This document shows positions 42,019 to 51,515 of a stretch of 64,000 nt of DNA, one piece after another. Origin of the DNA: Schistocephalus solidus (Eukaryota > Platyhelminthes > Cestoda > Diphyllobothriidea > Diphyllobothriidae); assembly GCA_017591395.1 (NCBI GenBank), contig WEDG01000355.1, forward strand, positions 62,001 to 126,000, read 5' to 3'. Both the position numbers and the translations under genes were made by a program. Under the pieces are notes generated by a model. That model did not search any database. It was not told the origin of the DNA and was given only the letters and a program-made list of their open reading frames with translations. Every line of letters starts with the position of its first letter. The stretch's first letter is position 1.

Positions 42019-42328
42019 TTGGCTCTCAACTGTATATATTTTTTTGACCTTGCCTGTAAACTGGCAATAAATAAATACAATAAAATAAACGCCTTCTTAA
42101 AATCAGTGAAGATAACGTCAAACATACCCTGACAATAGTCTCCAGGTTCTGTTGATTTTTTTTAGAATTTATATTTGGTTAGCACCGGGAAGGTACTGTC
42201 TAAGCAAACATTAGTAACGAAATAAAGTTATGACAATGTGTGCAGATAAAATGTACAAATTCATCACTTGTCCTGCTATGTCAACAGTTAGCAATGTTTT
42301 AAAATTAATGGTGAACTAGAAAAAATAG

Positions 42329-42415
42329 GCAGTGAAAAAAAACTCCTACCATGAAAATGGAGGCAGAGTTCAATAGGCCTTCATTTTCGAATAGAAGGTA
42401 GGAGAAAAAAACTGC
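42329..42415 (-). ncRNA. ENE-like U-rich internal-loop element, LINE-A2 3' UTR
   Basis: On the minus strand: GCAG, U7, CUCCUACC, a loop of about 45 nt, GGUAGGAG, U8, CACUGC. The upper stem is eight perfect pairs and the lower stem is GCAGU/ACUGC. Its last upper pairs differ from those of LINE-B while pairing is retained. Confidence 0.6.
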
Positions 42416-42752
42416 TTAGGAAAAAAATGGTCAGGTGGTAGAATAGGGTAATACTGCAGTAGCATTTCAGAATGAGATAATGAAACGTCGAGGTGATTCG
42501 TTCTTGATCACTTAGGCGTATGAAACAGAATCTCACGAAAATGCGTCAATGAACTTAAGTCCTCAGCATCATAGGATCCAGAATTGAATTCTGATGATGG
42601 TTAGTATCCAAAGAAACCGCAGCATTTAAGACTGTGGACCACCGAATTTGTACGTCCGAATGACGTCATCGTTTGGAGGACGGGTGATATAAGGAGACAT
42701 TATAGTTCATGGGCGTCTCGAGGTAGCGTAAATATAGTTTTAAGAGGGTTAC

Positions 42753-43528
42753 TCAAATTCCCGATGGTCCTTTCTCCGAGTCATGGGGAAAGCTACTGGG
42801 AAAAGATGAGGAAAATAAAAGGTTAATAGAATCAGTGTTAAGATAAATGTGCAGTCTTCGCTTGAATGCAGATAGACGAGTTAACAACCTAATTTCAATT
42901 GGCAAGTTATTCCAAAGAAAACTATAACTAGAAGCAAAGAAGAGAGAGCGTTTACACGTGGAGGATGCAGGTGGAGGTATAATTAGTGCAGAATTTCTTA
43001 GGTTATAAGGAAGACTAACGGGGGTAATGACAGAAAGCTTGGGGAGAGTTGAACTATTATTAAGTCGAAAAAAAGGAGACAAAAGCCTGCTTCAAGTCTC
43101 CTGACCCAAAAGAAATTTTTAGCTTCGTTAGCTGGCATCTTGTTTGAGTAGGAAGTAGTTGAAAGAGTCGGAAATATGAGTTTTTTTGTGAAATGTCTTT
43201 GGAAATTTTCAATTTTTGAACGGCTAGATTCGTTCATCAAACCGAAGAAAGGACAGCAAAATTCAAGAATGGGAAGTAAAAACATACGATAAAGTCTTAA
43301 TTTAATTTCAGGAAGGTAGAAATTATAAGAAATAAAGCAGCAAATCTGAGCAGCTTTGGCCGTAATTCTATCGGCATGAGGCGAAAGATCTAATTTATTG
43401 GTGTAGCTTAAGCCCAAGTCCTTGATGGAGGAACATTCAATCATATGGCAACCTTCAAAGATAAGAGGTTGCGGCAGCCTTACAGGCCCAAAACTCATGT
43501 AGCGACACTTAGTAGGTGAGAACTCCAT
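42753..43528 (-). pseudogene. LINE-A2 C-terminal region
   Basis: 43528-42998 reads MEFSPTKCRYMSFGP, IKDLGLSYTNKLDLSPHADRITAKAAQICCFISYNFYL and WVRRLEAGFCLLFF. 43082-42753 in another frame gives YNLRNSALIIPPPASSTCKRSLFFASSYSFLWNNLPIEIRLLTRL. The order equals that of LINE-A1 at 12112-11344. One frameshift near 43040 separates the two parts. Confidence 0.8.
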
Positions 43529-43552
43529 TAGCCATGTGGAGCTCCAAGCGGG

Positions 43553-44125
43553 TTCTGATGGTTTCGCCTCTTTTGTGACGGACTATGCAGTCAGCAAGAT
43601 TGCATCTCGATGATGATCTCGTTACCTCTCCTGTACCCTCTTCGTTTCGACCATGTTGTCTACGATGAGTTCGTCCTCTCTCACCTCCACTGGTGTTTAT
43701 AAACAGTAGCTCTGACTGTTATTGTATCTCTCACCCGACAAGGAGATTTCCGAATCCTCATACGTTGTCAGCAACATCACATTACTATCCCATTGCATTT
43801 AGCTATTAATTTTTTAGTGAAGCGGTTTTTTTCTCCTATTTTCTTTAAATTGGTGGCTTGCCGAACTCCGCCTCCGATTAAACCCTAGGAGCTTTTTTAC
43901 TGCTTCTTTTCCAGTTCACCGTATATGCCAAAGATTGTTGACTTTTGTTTTAAAATTGGCAAATCCTTTTGAATCGGATATGTTTACCATACTATTAATT
44001 TCTGCTGTTCATATGGATGCTCACATGGTGCAGCAATTATCAACTTTGTATTTATTTAAACAACGGTACTAATTTTGTAATGATGGGGCACTCTGGGCCT
44101 TAAATATACAATTTATTTATTTATT
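43553..44125 (+). mobile_element. LINE-A3, 3' UTR-only insertion
   Basis: Starts at GCGGGTTCTGATGG, equivalent to about 11150 in LINE-A1, and runs to the LINE-A terminus CTTAAATATACAATTTATTTATTTATT. It has no coding sequence. It is the only copy here with the complete 3' end, and it shows that LINE-A ends in a TTTA-type repeat rather than poly(A). Confidence 0.8.
43819..43906 (+). ncRNA. ENE-like U-rich internal-loop element, LINE-A3 3' UTR
   Basis: GAAGCGGU, U6, CUCCUA, a loop of about 45 nt, UAGGAGC, U6, ACUGCUUC. The lower stem is eight pairs including one G-U wobble where LINE-A1 has A-U. The upper stem is six perfect pairs. Confidence 0.6.
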
Positions 44126-44139
44126 CGTCCAATGCGTGA

Positions 44140-45946
44140 GCTCAATGCTCTGTCGAGAGCAATAAAATGGAAGGACAAGAGCGATTGGGTCTGAAGCCTT
44201 GTTGGAGCTCTAAAAGTAATAGGTTTTCCTCGAGGAATTTCATGGTCACCATCTTAATTATAGATTCCCTTATTTTACAGCAAATGGTGGTAAGGCTGAA
44301 AGGCCGATAATTGTTTACATTAGATCGAGGGCCACTCCTGTATATGGGGTATATATTTGCTGCCTTCCATTCGGATGGAAGTTTCCCTGATTCGAACGAC
44401 TAATTAAATATATGTGCTAGTGGTTTGAAGAGTTTGCCGGTCAGTTTTTTCAAAAAATTTACAAGTAAATCGTCCGTATCATATGATATTACTTCTTTGA
44501 GATTTTGCAGTTCTCGTTCCACGAGAGGCTCCGAGAAGTTTATACATTCAAGCACTGGACCAGCGTCTATAACAGCACTGGTGACATGGTCAACCTGAAG
44601 TTCAGGTTAACTAGTGAATACCGAGGCAAAGAACTCACCCATGTGCTCGTTTTTCTTGCAATTTTCAACGCCTTCAACACCTTTCCCATGCATAAGCACA
44701 GCGTCTGGGCACTTGATTTTTAATCGACTTTTGATGTAAGGAAATACAACTTTAGGCCTTTTCTTCACCTGCTGGACAATTCTTGATTCATTGTTCTTTC
44801 TTGTCAAATGGATCAATTTTTTTACAGCATTTCGTCGGTGACGAAATTCTCCGAGATGTTCTGCTGACCCTGTTTCCCTGAATACCTTTCATTTTTTTAT
44901 TTTTCTTATTAGACTACCTGTTTAGTTCTTTTGTTAACCAGATCGGACGAATAGTTTTTTTTCACCTTCACTGGACATAAGCGTTCAAACAGATCAAGTG
45001 AAACCGTCTTAAATGATCGCAAGTCAACCTCCGGATTTCCTTTGAGCAAACAATCCCATTTCACGGACATCAGTTCTTTCTTCATCGCGTTAAAATCAGC
45101 ATTCCATATATTTCGCTAGCCTTCCATTCTCTTCTAGCGCTGAGAATAAAGTGAGTAATCCCACTGCAGCGTGCTTTGGTCACTATTGCATAAGGGTGCA
45201 ATACACTTCATCAATGTTAGAGACATCCTTCGTAACTACTAGGTCCAGGCAATTAGCTCTCTGGTTATCTCTAAATCTCGTTGGTATGTTAACCTTCTCT
45301 GCCAGAGGTTGGTCGAGAGTGAGATCAATTTGCTTGCTGCCGAATGATGTTGGCGCATCGTCAACTGTCAGATTTATCCAGTCTAATGTAGGTGCATTGA
45401 AATCTCCAACAATAAGCACCTCCTGGTGACTTGCTACTTCCTTGACCAAATGAAAGAGCGACTCATCAGCGGCACTTGGAATGTTTGGTGGGGTGTAGAT
45501 TGTTAAGAATTGTAGGTTTTGTAAACAACTCTTTTTAATCTTTATCCAGAGAAATTAATATTCAAGGAAAACGGCTTGCAATCGTTTGACTGCTGAGATT
45601 CCTGTCCTTACGTAAACGGCAGCGCCACCTCTCTGTCGGTTTTCACGGTCTCTTCGAAAGACCTGGTATCCATCTATCAAAATTTCGCTATCCGCGATTT
45701 CGGCTTTGAGCCACGTTTCCGTAATAGCAATGAACTCGGGGTTTGGTCTGAGCGTAGTGCCTTTAGTTTGTCTATTTTCGAAAGGAGACTCTGAAAATTG
45801 GTATACAAACATCTCAATTTAGACTGGGTAACTCCTCCATATAGACTTCTGCTCATTTCATGGAATTGAATGCTAGAATCTGTCAGTGTTTTCCGAGAGG
45901 AACTTGTGTCCATCCCCCACATTGAAGTCTGATGAATGGTCGACAA
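44140..45946 (-). pseudogene. LINE-D endonuclease and RT entry
   Basis: 45946-45555 in two frames gives KLRCLYTNFQSLLSKIDKLKALR, PEFIAITETWLKAEIADSEILIDGYQVFRRDRENRQRGGAAVYVR. 45449-45183 gives VLIVGDFNAPTLDWINL and NCLDLVVT. 44816-44607 gives RIVQQVKKRPKVVFPYIKSRLKIKCP and MGEFFASVFTS. 44460-44140 reads towards NNYRPFSLTTICCKI and GFRPNRSC. The endonuclease motifs TETW, RGG and GDFN are all present, but frames are broken throughout. Confidence 0.75.
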
Positions 45947-46180
45947 CCGAGTACTCTGGTGCCTTCCTTTTGTTATAGGAGCTCTGTACAGTTTAGTTCT
46001 TTTGATTTAGTGTCCTCCGTCTCGGTGAGGACCCACCTTGATGATGTACGTGGTCTGCCACAAGAAAGACACCTTTATCTTTTTTATTTCGCCATCCTTT
46101 ATTTGGAGCCCTATTCCCCCTCTTCGGTTCTCCTCTTCAGTTCTGTTCTCAGCATCCTCATTGTTTTTCTTTCTGTAGGT
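44140..46180 (-). mobile_element. LINE-D, 3'-truncated non-LTR element
   Basis: A minus-strand LINE carrying leader/ORF1 end, endonuclease and RT entry, cut off near 44140 where LINE-A3 ends. It is similar in its RT to LINE-C1 (NNYRPxSLTxxCCKI). Motif A, motif C and the 3' UTR are absent. Confidence 0.75.
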
Positions 46181-46492
46181 TAGAAACCCAGCTGAAAAAA
46201 CCCATCATGGTGTGAGCTATGGAGAGCAATTCTCCGTTCTAGGAGGCGTGAAGCCTGAAAATTATTTCTAAGAATGATTTAAGAGGCCTCGGTGATGTTA
46301 GTTCATGTATGCAATTTTGTTTATCAGATTTCGATGTGAATGAAGCGGAGTGTTTAGGTGCGTCGCCACATGCTTCATCGACGAGGTTTCGACTACCAAC
46401 CAAAGCATCAATTTTTTTCCCGCACAGATGAATCCTAAGCGTCTGTGTTTTCCATACGTCTTAGGATTCTATGCGAATGCATCTAATTTATA
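46181..46492. other. No recognisable gene or repeat
   Basis: Nothing coding is recognisable between the LINE-D leader and the palindrome pair. Confidence 0.4.
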
Positions 46493-46557
46493 AATCTTCT
46501 TAATTAAGAAGATTCTTAAATTAAATGCACCCTAACCCATTTATTTAAATAAATGGG
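46493..46557. repeat. Pair of 22-bp perfect palindromes
   Basis: 46493-46514 is a perfect palindrome with half-site AATCTTCTTAA. 46536-46557 is a second perfect palindrome with half-site CCCATTTATTT. Their centres are 43 bp apart. Both are AT-rich, so chance or hairpin-prone sequence is possible. No flanking gene suggests an operator. Confidence 0.8.
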
Positions 46558-48100
46558 CTAAAATGCAATAATATACAACAGTCAGACATATAAGAAGCAT
46601 GCAACGACTCAGCGTTTCTTGTGACTTTCCATTCCCTAATTGAGAGCAGATTAAAGCAGCACACCCAGTATATTCTTATAAACCGAGAAAAATATGATGA
46701 ATGTCATTTATTTCTAAAAAATGTTTCTACCGAGTTATTTGCGAATCGAAAATATCTACTCTACCTTTACCAGTGCAACTGACATAAAAATGAATGATAG
46801 TCAAATCCGCGGAGTTGGCAATGGTTCAACCTATTACATTTGCCTCAACCACATCAGGCGGGACATTGTCAACACAGAAAAAACACAAGCGAAATAAACT
46901 TTTCAGCTTTCGTCTTCTCTTCTAAAAGAGGATCGAAATTTTGCATAAGCCTTCAGTTCAGTTTACTGTTCAAAGTTCATCATGTCATTATTTTGTTATC
47001 TTTTGCTTAGTGACTCGACGCTTTTTTTGATTCTGGCAGCCTTTATGTAACCTGTATTACCGTTGATAAACGCGTTTTTTGTGAAGCTGGACAGCTGGAT
47101 TTCTACCGTTTTCTTTATCCACGGTTGCAGGGCTAACTACATCATTCACTTCCAATTTTTCCTTTGTATAAGTAGATATGCTTTGATTTCCATATCACTC
47201 AGGCTCGTAAAATATACTCTTCAATTTCGGCTAGGTGATTCTGTGTGAGACGGGGATGCAATGCCTCGTAGATACCAACTTGAAGTCGTGAGTCAACTTA
47301 CTAATGGGTTGGTTTTACTTTACTCTGCAGCAGTCGCCAGTTCTTGAATTTGCACTAAGCATAGCAGTGCTAAGCTAGGGGTTCTTACCTGCGCAACAGA
47401 ATATTCCGAAGTAATTTTTTGCAAAAAATAATGTGCTTCTACTTCCGACTGACCCTGGGTTTGCCCATTTTAGATATAGAGCTTCCTACATACTCGAGTC
47501 TCTTTGACCGCACCATTGATTGCTTCGGTGCGTGGTTCGAAATTATCTGCATTTAAACCTCGGAATGGATTATCTTTAAATTGTATTTTCAACCGTGTTG
47601 ATTTTCCTCCAAAAGCACATAATATCCGAACATACAGTCTCTTTAAACCTATTGGCTATCTTCCACGTTTGCGGCACATTTCTTATTACTCTTAATATAT
47701 ACCGATTAGGCTCCACCATCCTAATATATATATAATTATGTGATGGATTATAACCTTTTTACTTGGGCGCCCCAGCTGCGACCAGGAAGTGGTTATAAAT
47801 AGATGAAAATTAATAACAGTGTAGTTTTTACTAGAAAAATGAGGAAGATTGGAGTGCCTGTTTAGGGTTTAGCCGCCGGCGAAATCGTTGACCGCTTATC
47901 CCTGAAAGCGAAATTTCGGAAAATTGTCGGGTACTGTGAGCCTACAATATACCTTCTGCAAGAGAGGGTTTGCAAAGTAGTTTTAGCCATAGGTTTAACG
48001 TCGTGCGTTCCTTATAGCTGTCAGTGCACTCCTATCTATGTCCTCGGAAGGCAGTGGGCGGGGCGCCGCTGTGGGTCTGTCTCACCCTGCCCTGCTTTCG
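46558..48100. other. No supportable feature
   Basis: AT-rich sequence. Frames of about 60 codons on the plus strand (47063-47248, 47504-47695) lack motifs. Confidence 0.4.
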
Positions 48101-48159
48101 CCCAACCCTCACACGGGAAGCCTGAGGAATATCGATTTATTCGTCGCTGAAGTTCTTCG

Positions 48160-48327
48160 TCCGATGCAGCCGTCTCTTTGGCGGAAATGAAGACACTGGC
48201 CGACGAGTATGCTGAAAATCTCCTGGGTTTAGTTACTGCAGGAATCACCGGTATTGGGGCGAGTAATGATGCGACTGCTTGCCACCTCAAACAAAAAACG
48301 GCTGGCGAAGGCACATTTTTAATCAGG
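48160..48327 (+). CDS. Unassigned candidate exon
   Basis: Between an AG acceptor-like site (CGATGCAG) and a donor-like GTATTC the plus strand is open and reads SLAEMKTLADEYAENLLGLVTAGITGIGASNDATACHLKQKTAGEGTF. Composition is protein-like but I do not recognise it and cannot join it to the TBC1D9-like exons downstream. The antisense frame is equally open, so this is weak. Confidence 0.15.
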
Positions 48328-48331
48328 GTAT

Positions 48332-48336
<5 letters not shown>

Positions 48337-48401
<65 letters not shown>
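48337..48401. repeat. (TA)n microsatellite
   Basis: About 32 uninterrupted TA dinucleotides. It is likely length-variable and prone to assembly error. The plus-strand Tyr-Ile run predicted here is an artefact of this repeat. Confidence 0.97.
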
Positions 48402-48404
<3 letters not shown>

Positions 48405-49369
48405 TGTTCGATAGCTAAGAGCATTGTTACCGTGTAAAATGCACCAATATTACTTTAGTTGATTTAACTATTGCTCCGACTTTGACGTCAACTCTGGCTG
48501 GAAAATAACGTCAAGTCAATCACACCTGTGATTATTAAATGAGGTAATGGACATTAAATGGCTTATGCATTTTTTAGTTACAGACTAGACCGTTTTGTTC
48601 TGATGTGATTTTCAAGTCCTGATGACCGTGCAAGGGAGTTGTCACCGCAAACACTTCTATATTCTTTACGGCAGGGCGCAAGCATTCTGGAACCGCAGAA
48701 CCGATTGGATTTATATAAAAGACCGTCCTGCCCCCCCGTATTAGTTAAAGCAATATTTAACCAGCTAAAAATTAATGTTCAGTGCAGTGAAACACAATAT
48801 ATTGTCACTTGAGACTATCAAACCACTGATAAGCAAATTGCTACAACGCCAGTAAGCTGTAAACTCCCTAGTCCTTGTTTCCTGTGCGGATCGATCGGTT
48901 CAACTTTCGTTAAACAACCCAGGTTCTTTGTTTACTACAGATATGTTGGCCTTCAGGGGTAACTAGCAATGAAAGTACTCAATAAAAACGGTAGATCTGA
49001 TTCTCCAGTTGGAGCAACCAAGTAAGTTTCTTGTTATCCTAGAGGTTCACTTGGAGTAAACAATTAGTGTTTAGTCTTATTTATCTCTGTAAGTGCTTCG
49101 TGCGCAGTATTTTTTACACATTTACATATTTTACGTATTTTGCACGTATCTTACTGTTTCCTTTGGTCGCTTAGACATGATATTTGTCTTTTCGTACAGT
49201 ACACTCATCGCTGTTAGCAAACGGTTGACACCGCTCCTTGGACCATAGAGGATTGGGAAGATAAGACGTGTGGCTCTATGACTGTAGACAACTAATGATT
49301 GGTTGTGACCTTCGACGCTTCTCTGCAGTGGGTCTGAACACCACCGATGACGTCCACTATGACAGCATC
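48402..49369. other. No supportable feature
   Basis: No motif-bearing frames and no repeat match seen. Confidence 0.4.
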
Positions 49370-50570
49370 CTTCAGTTTCCAACTAATTTTTATACCATTC
49401 TGTACACTACATCACAGTTTGACCGTCGCATGCGACTTTGTCCTCCTTGTAACTCTCAGTGCATCGCGTTCACCATCCGACAACCGCCATGCTATGTTGG
49501 ATGATGACTTGCACAGGAATTAGTTCAGCTGATTTGCACAGCATCTGTCGCAATCTCCACCCGCCCGGGCCCGGCTGCACAACAGAGCTAGGGCAATGTG
49601 GCGCGCTCGGAAATAGTGCCAATGAGGCTTAAAAACCAGTGTAAACATGCAACGCACAACCTGGTACATTCACAATATACCAGGTTTTCACAGGAAAAAG
49701 GGTTGCTCGGATTTCACGTTCATGCGTGCCATATAGGTGATAATCAGAAGGACCCACTGAACCTGATTCAGTCTGGCAGTCAGTCATGCTACATACGCAC
49801 TCTTCTGACCACGTGAACAAGTTATGCCCCCAGCTGGCAACCCTCCAAGTCGTGACTTTTAGTGCGTCGTGATAGAATTAAGCTCGTCGGTTTTACTCTC
49901 CTGGGAAGTGCGCTGATGTGCCGTGGGGAGTGGATCCCCAGTTTTGACCTCACTCCCTCTTCCATCTCCCATGCAAAAATGTACTCTCGGAACCTATCAA
50001 CCAATTGCTGGTGGGAATGGGTGCAGTGACTGACAGAACTACGGTAGTCTGTTTGCGTGTGCTGCACACGACCTGGTGGTTAAGTTATGCCAAGAGACTA
50101 GCAAAGAACCCAATTTACACTTACGTTAGGGGGCCCATGTTCTGCCAGAAGGTGAGTGGTGGGCAGGTTTACGTGTGGTATAGGGATATGTGGGCTGAAA
50201 GTGAGTGAACGGTGGTGATGGGATCTGAATTGTTATGTGTTATCGCAGATTTACATGAAAGCGCACGTAGCTTAAGTGACCCATCCTGTGACCCAGCGTC
50301 CCTGGGCAGTTGAAACGGGTGCGACAGGTGTATGCTGATGCTAGTGACACTGGTTCGTCAGTCTCAGTGCGATAGGTTCGCAATTGAAAATCCAGGCCGC
50401 TAAGTACTGTGTCCTCTCGCAATATGAAGAAGATAGGTTTATGGCTGCTGAGCTGGTATTGTTGGCGGTGCTGTTATTATTGATAACTAGTGGCGGGGGA
50501 GGTTTCGGATAAAAGACGTGGGGTTGTCCTGTTGACCTGGCGATTAATTCCGTTGGCGTGTGCATGCATG
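49370..50570 (-). mobile_element. Old RTE 3' end (last fingers and 3' UTR)
   Basis: Reverse complement of RTE: the terminal block near 49415 (CAGTTTGACCGTCGCATGCG), unit two near 49820-49875 (AAGTTATGCCCCCAGCTGGCAACCCTCCAAG..TGACTTTTAGTGCG..GTGATAG), the unit-one end near 49880-50050 (GACCTCACTCC, GGGTGCAGTGACTGAC), and decayed finger sequence at 50565-50240 (RTRFNCPGTLGHRMGHLSYVRFH). More diverged than RTE-I to IV. Confidence 0.65.
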
Positions 50571-51515
50571 TGGCCGAGATGGCCCACGCCGTGTGTAAAT
50601 GTTCTGAGGCATTGTGAACAGGTGTGGCGCATGCTTAAGTATAAAGAAGGGCTTATTGCATCATTTTTTTTTGCCGACTAAAATTTCCAGTCCTGTAAAT
50701 CAGCCAGCCCAATGGTTAAGCCGGTTGATGCACCAACTTGCCCTTTTTAGGTCAAACTGCTAGGATGCGTGGTTCCTAGAAGTTACCTCGACATTTGCGG
50801 CTTTAGGTTTCTCACAACTAAGTGTATCTCGTAATTAAGCGCCACCTTTTTCGCTTCGGTAACTAAATGTTTATTCTCGGCTGTCGATAGTTAGCCGTAG
50901 ATAAATGCCCTCCAGGACTTCTTTATCCAAAACAAAGGTGCTTCGTAGGCTCTGCTGTCGATCCAATTTATACCTTAAAAACTCGGACATAAACTGTCTA
51001 CCGGATGCTTGTACCTCTTATTTAAAACATCGACTTCGGGATTCTGGAGTACAATCTCTTATTATCATAGTCCATGTCCGCGCATGTTGTACCAAACAAT
51101 CTTAGCCCAGTTTTTCGTGGCAATATGTATAACAGTCTATGAAAGGCACGTGTAATCTTTCTAATTACATCTTTGGTTTTTTGGAAAGCTGTGCTTCAGG
51201 TGCATTGAAAGATTAAACCGTAGTTCATTTAAACTACTAATTTCGGTTTTCCATAAAGGTTTCTTGCGGACTTTATTATGTTTTTACGGTCTTTCAGGTA
51301 GGTTGAAATCTGCGACCTGTCGTTGATTCAAATCAAGGACTCGTAAGTAAATGTGGAATCGACCCATCGAAGTTTATATATCGTCCAATGAGTCGTAAGT
51401 TCAGGTTCACTTTTTTACCGAGCGTCATTGAGGGTTGTTTTGTCCTGTGAGATCTTTAAAGTATTAAAACAGCTAACATTTTCTCCGAGCGCTGTAACAC
51501 GATGGTCTTCTGCAG
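50571..51515. other. No supportable feature
   Basis: A 66-codon frame at 50905-51105 has no motif. A tRNA-like string near 50700 was considered and rejected. Confidence 0.35.

Larger units (their letters stand above)
38530..42095 (+). mobile_element. LINE-B, CR1-like non-LTR retrotransposon
   Basis: A plus-strand element with ORF1 C-terminal part, endonuclease, RT, C-terminal tail and 3' UTR, ending near 42095 in an A-rich AATAAATAAATACAATAAAATAAA tail. Domain order and tail motifs resemble LINE-A but the sequences are clearly different. The 5' end is truncated inside ORF1. Confidence 0.85.
42310..43545 (-). mobile_element. LINE-A2, 5'-truncated
   Basis: The minus strand carries the C-terminal region of LINE-A and its 3' UTR. 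It abuts a plus-strand LINE-A fragment near 43550, forming an inverted pair. The left limit near 42310 is where similarity to the LINE-A 3' UTR (TAGTTCACC) stops being readable. Confidence 0.8.

Noticed and set aside
42310..44125. Twin-priming inversion of a single LINE-A insertion
   Set aside because: Both arms contain the same 3' UTR region, including the U-loop element. Twin priming would give non-overlapping parts of one element, so two insertions are needed.
48178..48414. Protein with a long Tyr-Ile run
   Set aside because: The run is translation of the TA microsatellite.
50695..50790. tRNA-like or SINE head (CCCAATGGTTAAGCCGG ... GGTTCCTAG)
   Set aside because: No cloverleaf can be drawn and there is no second copy in the window.
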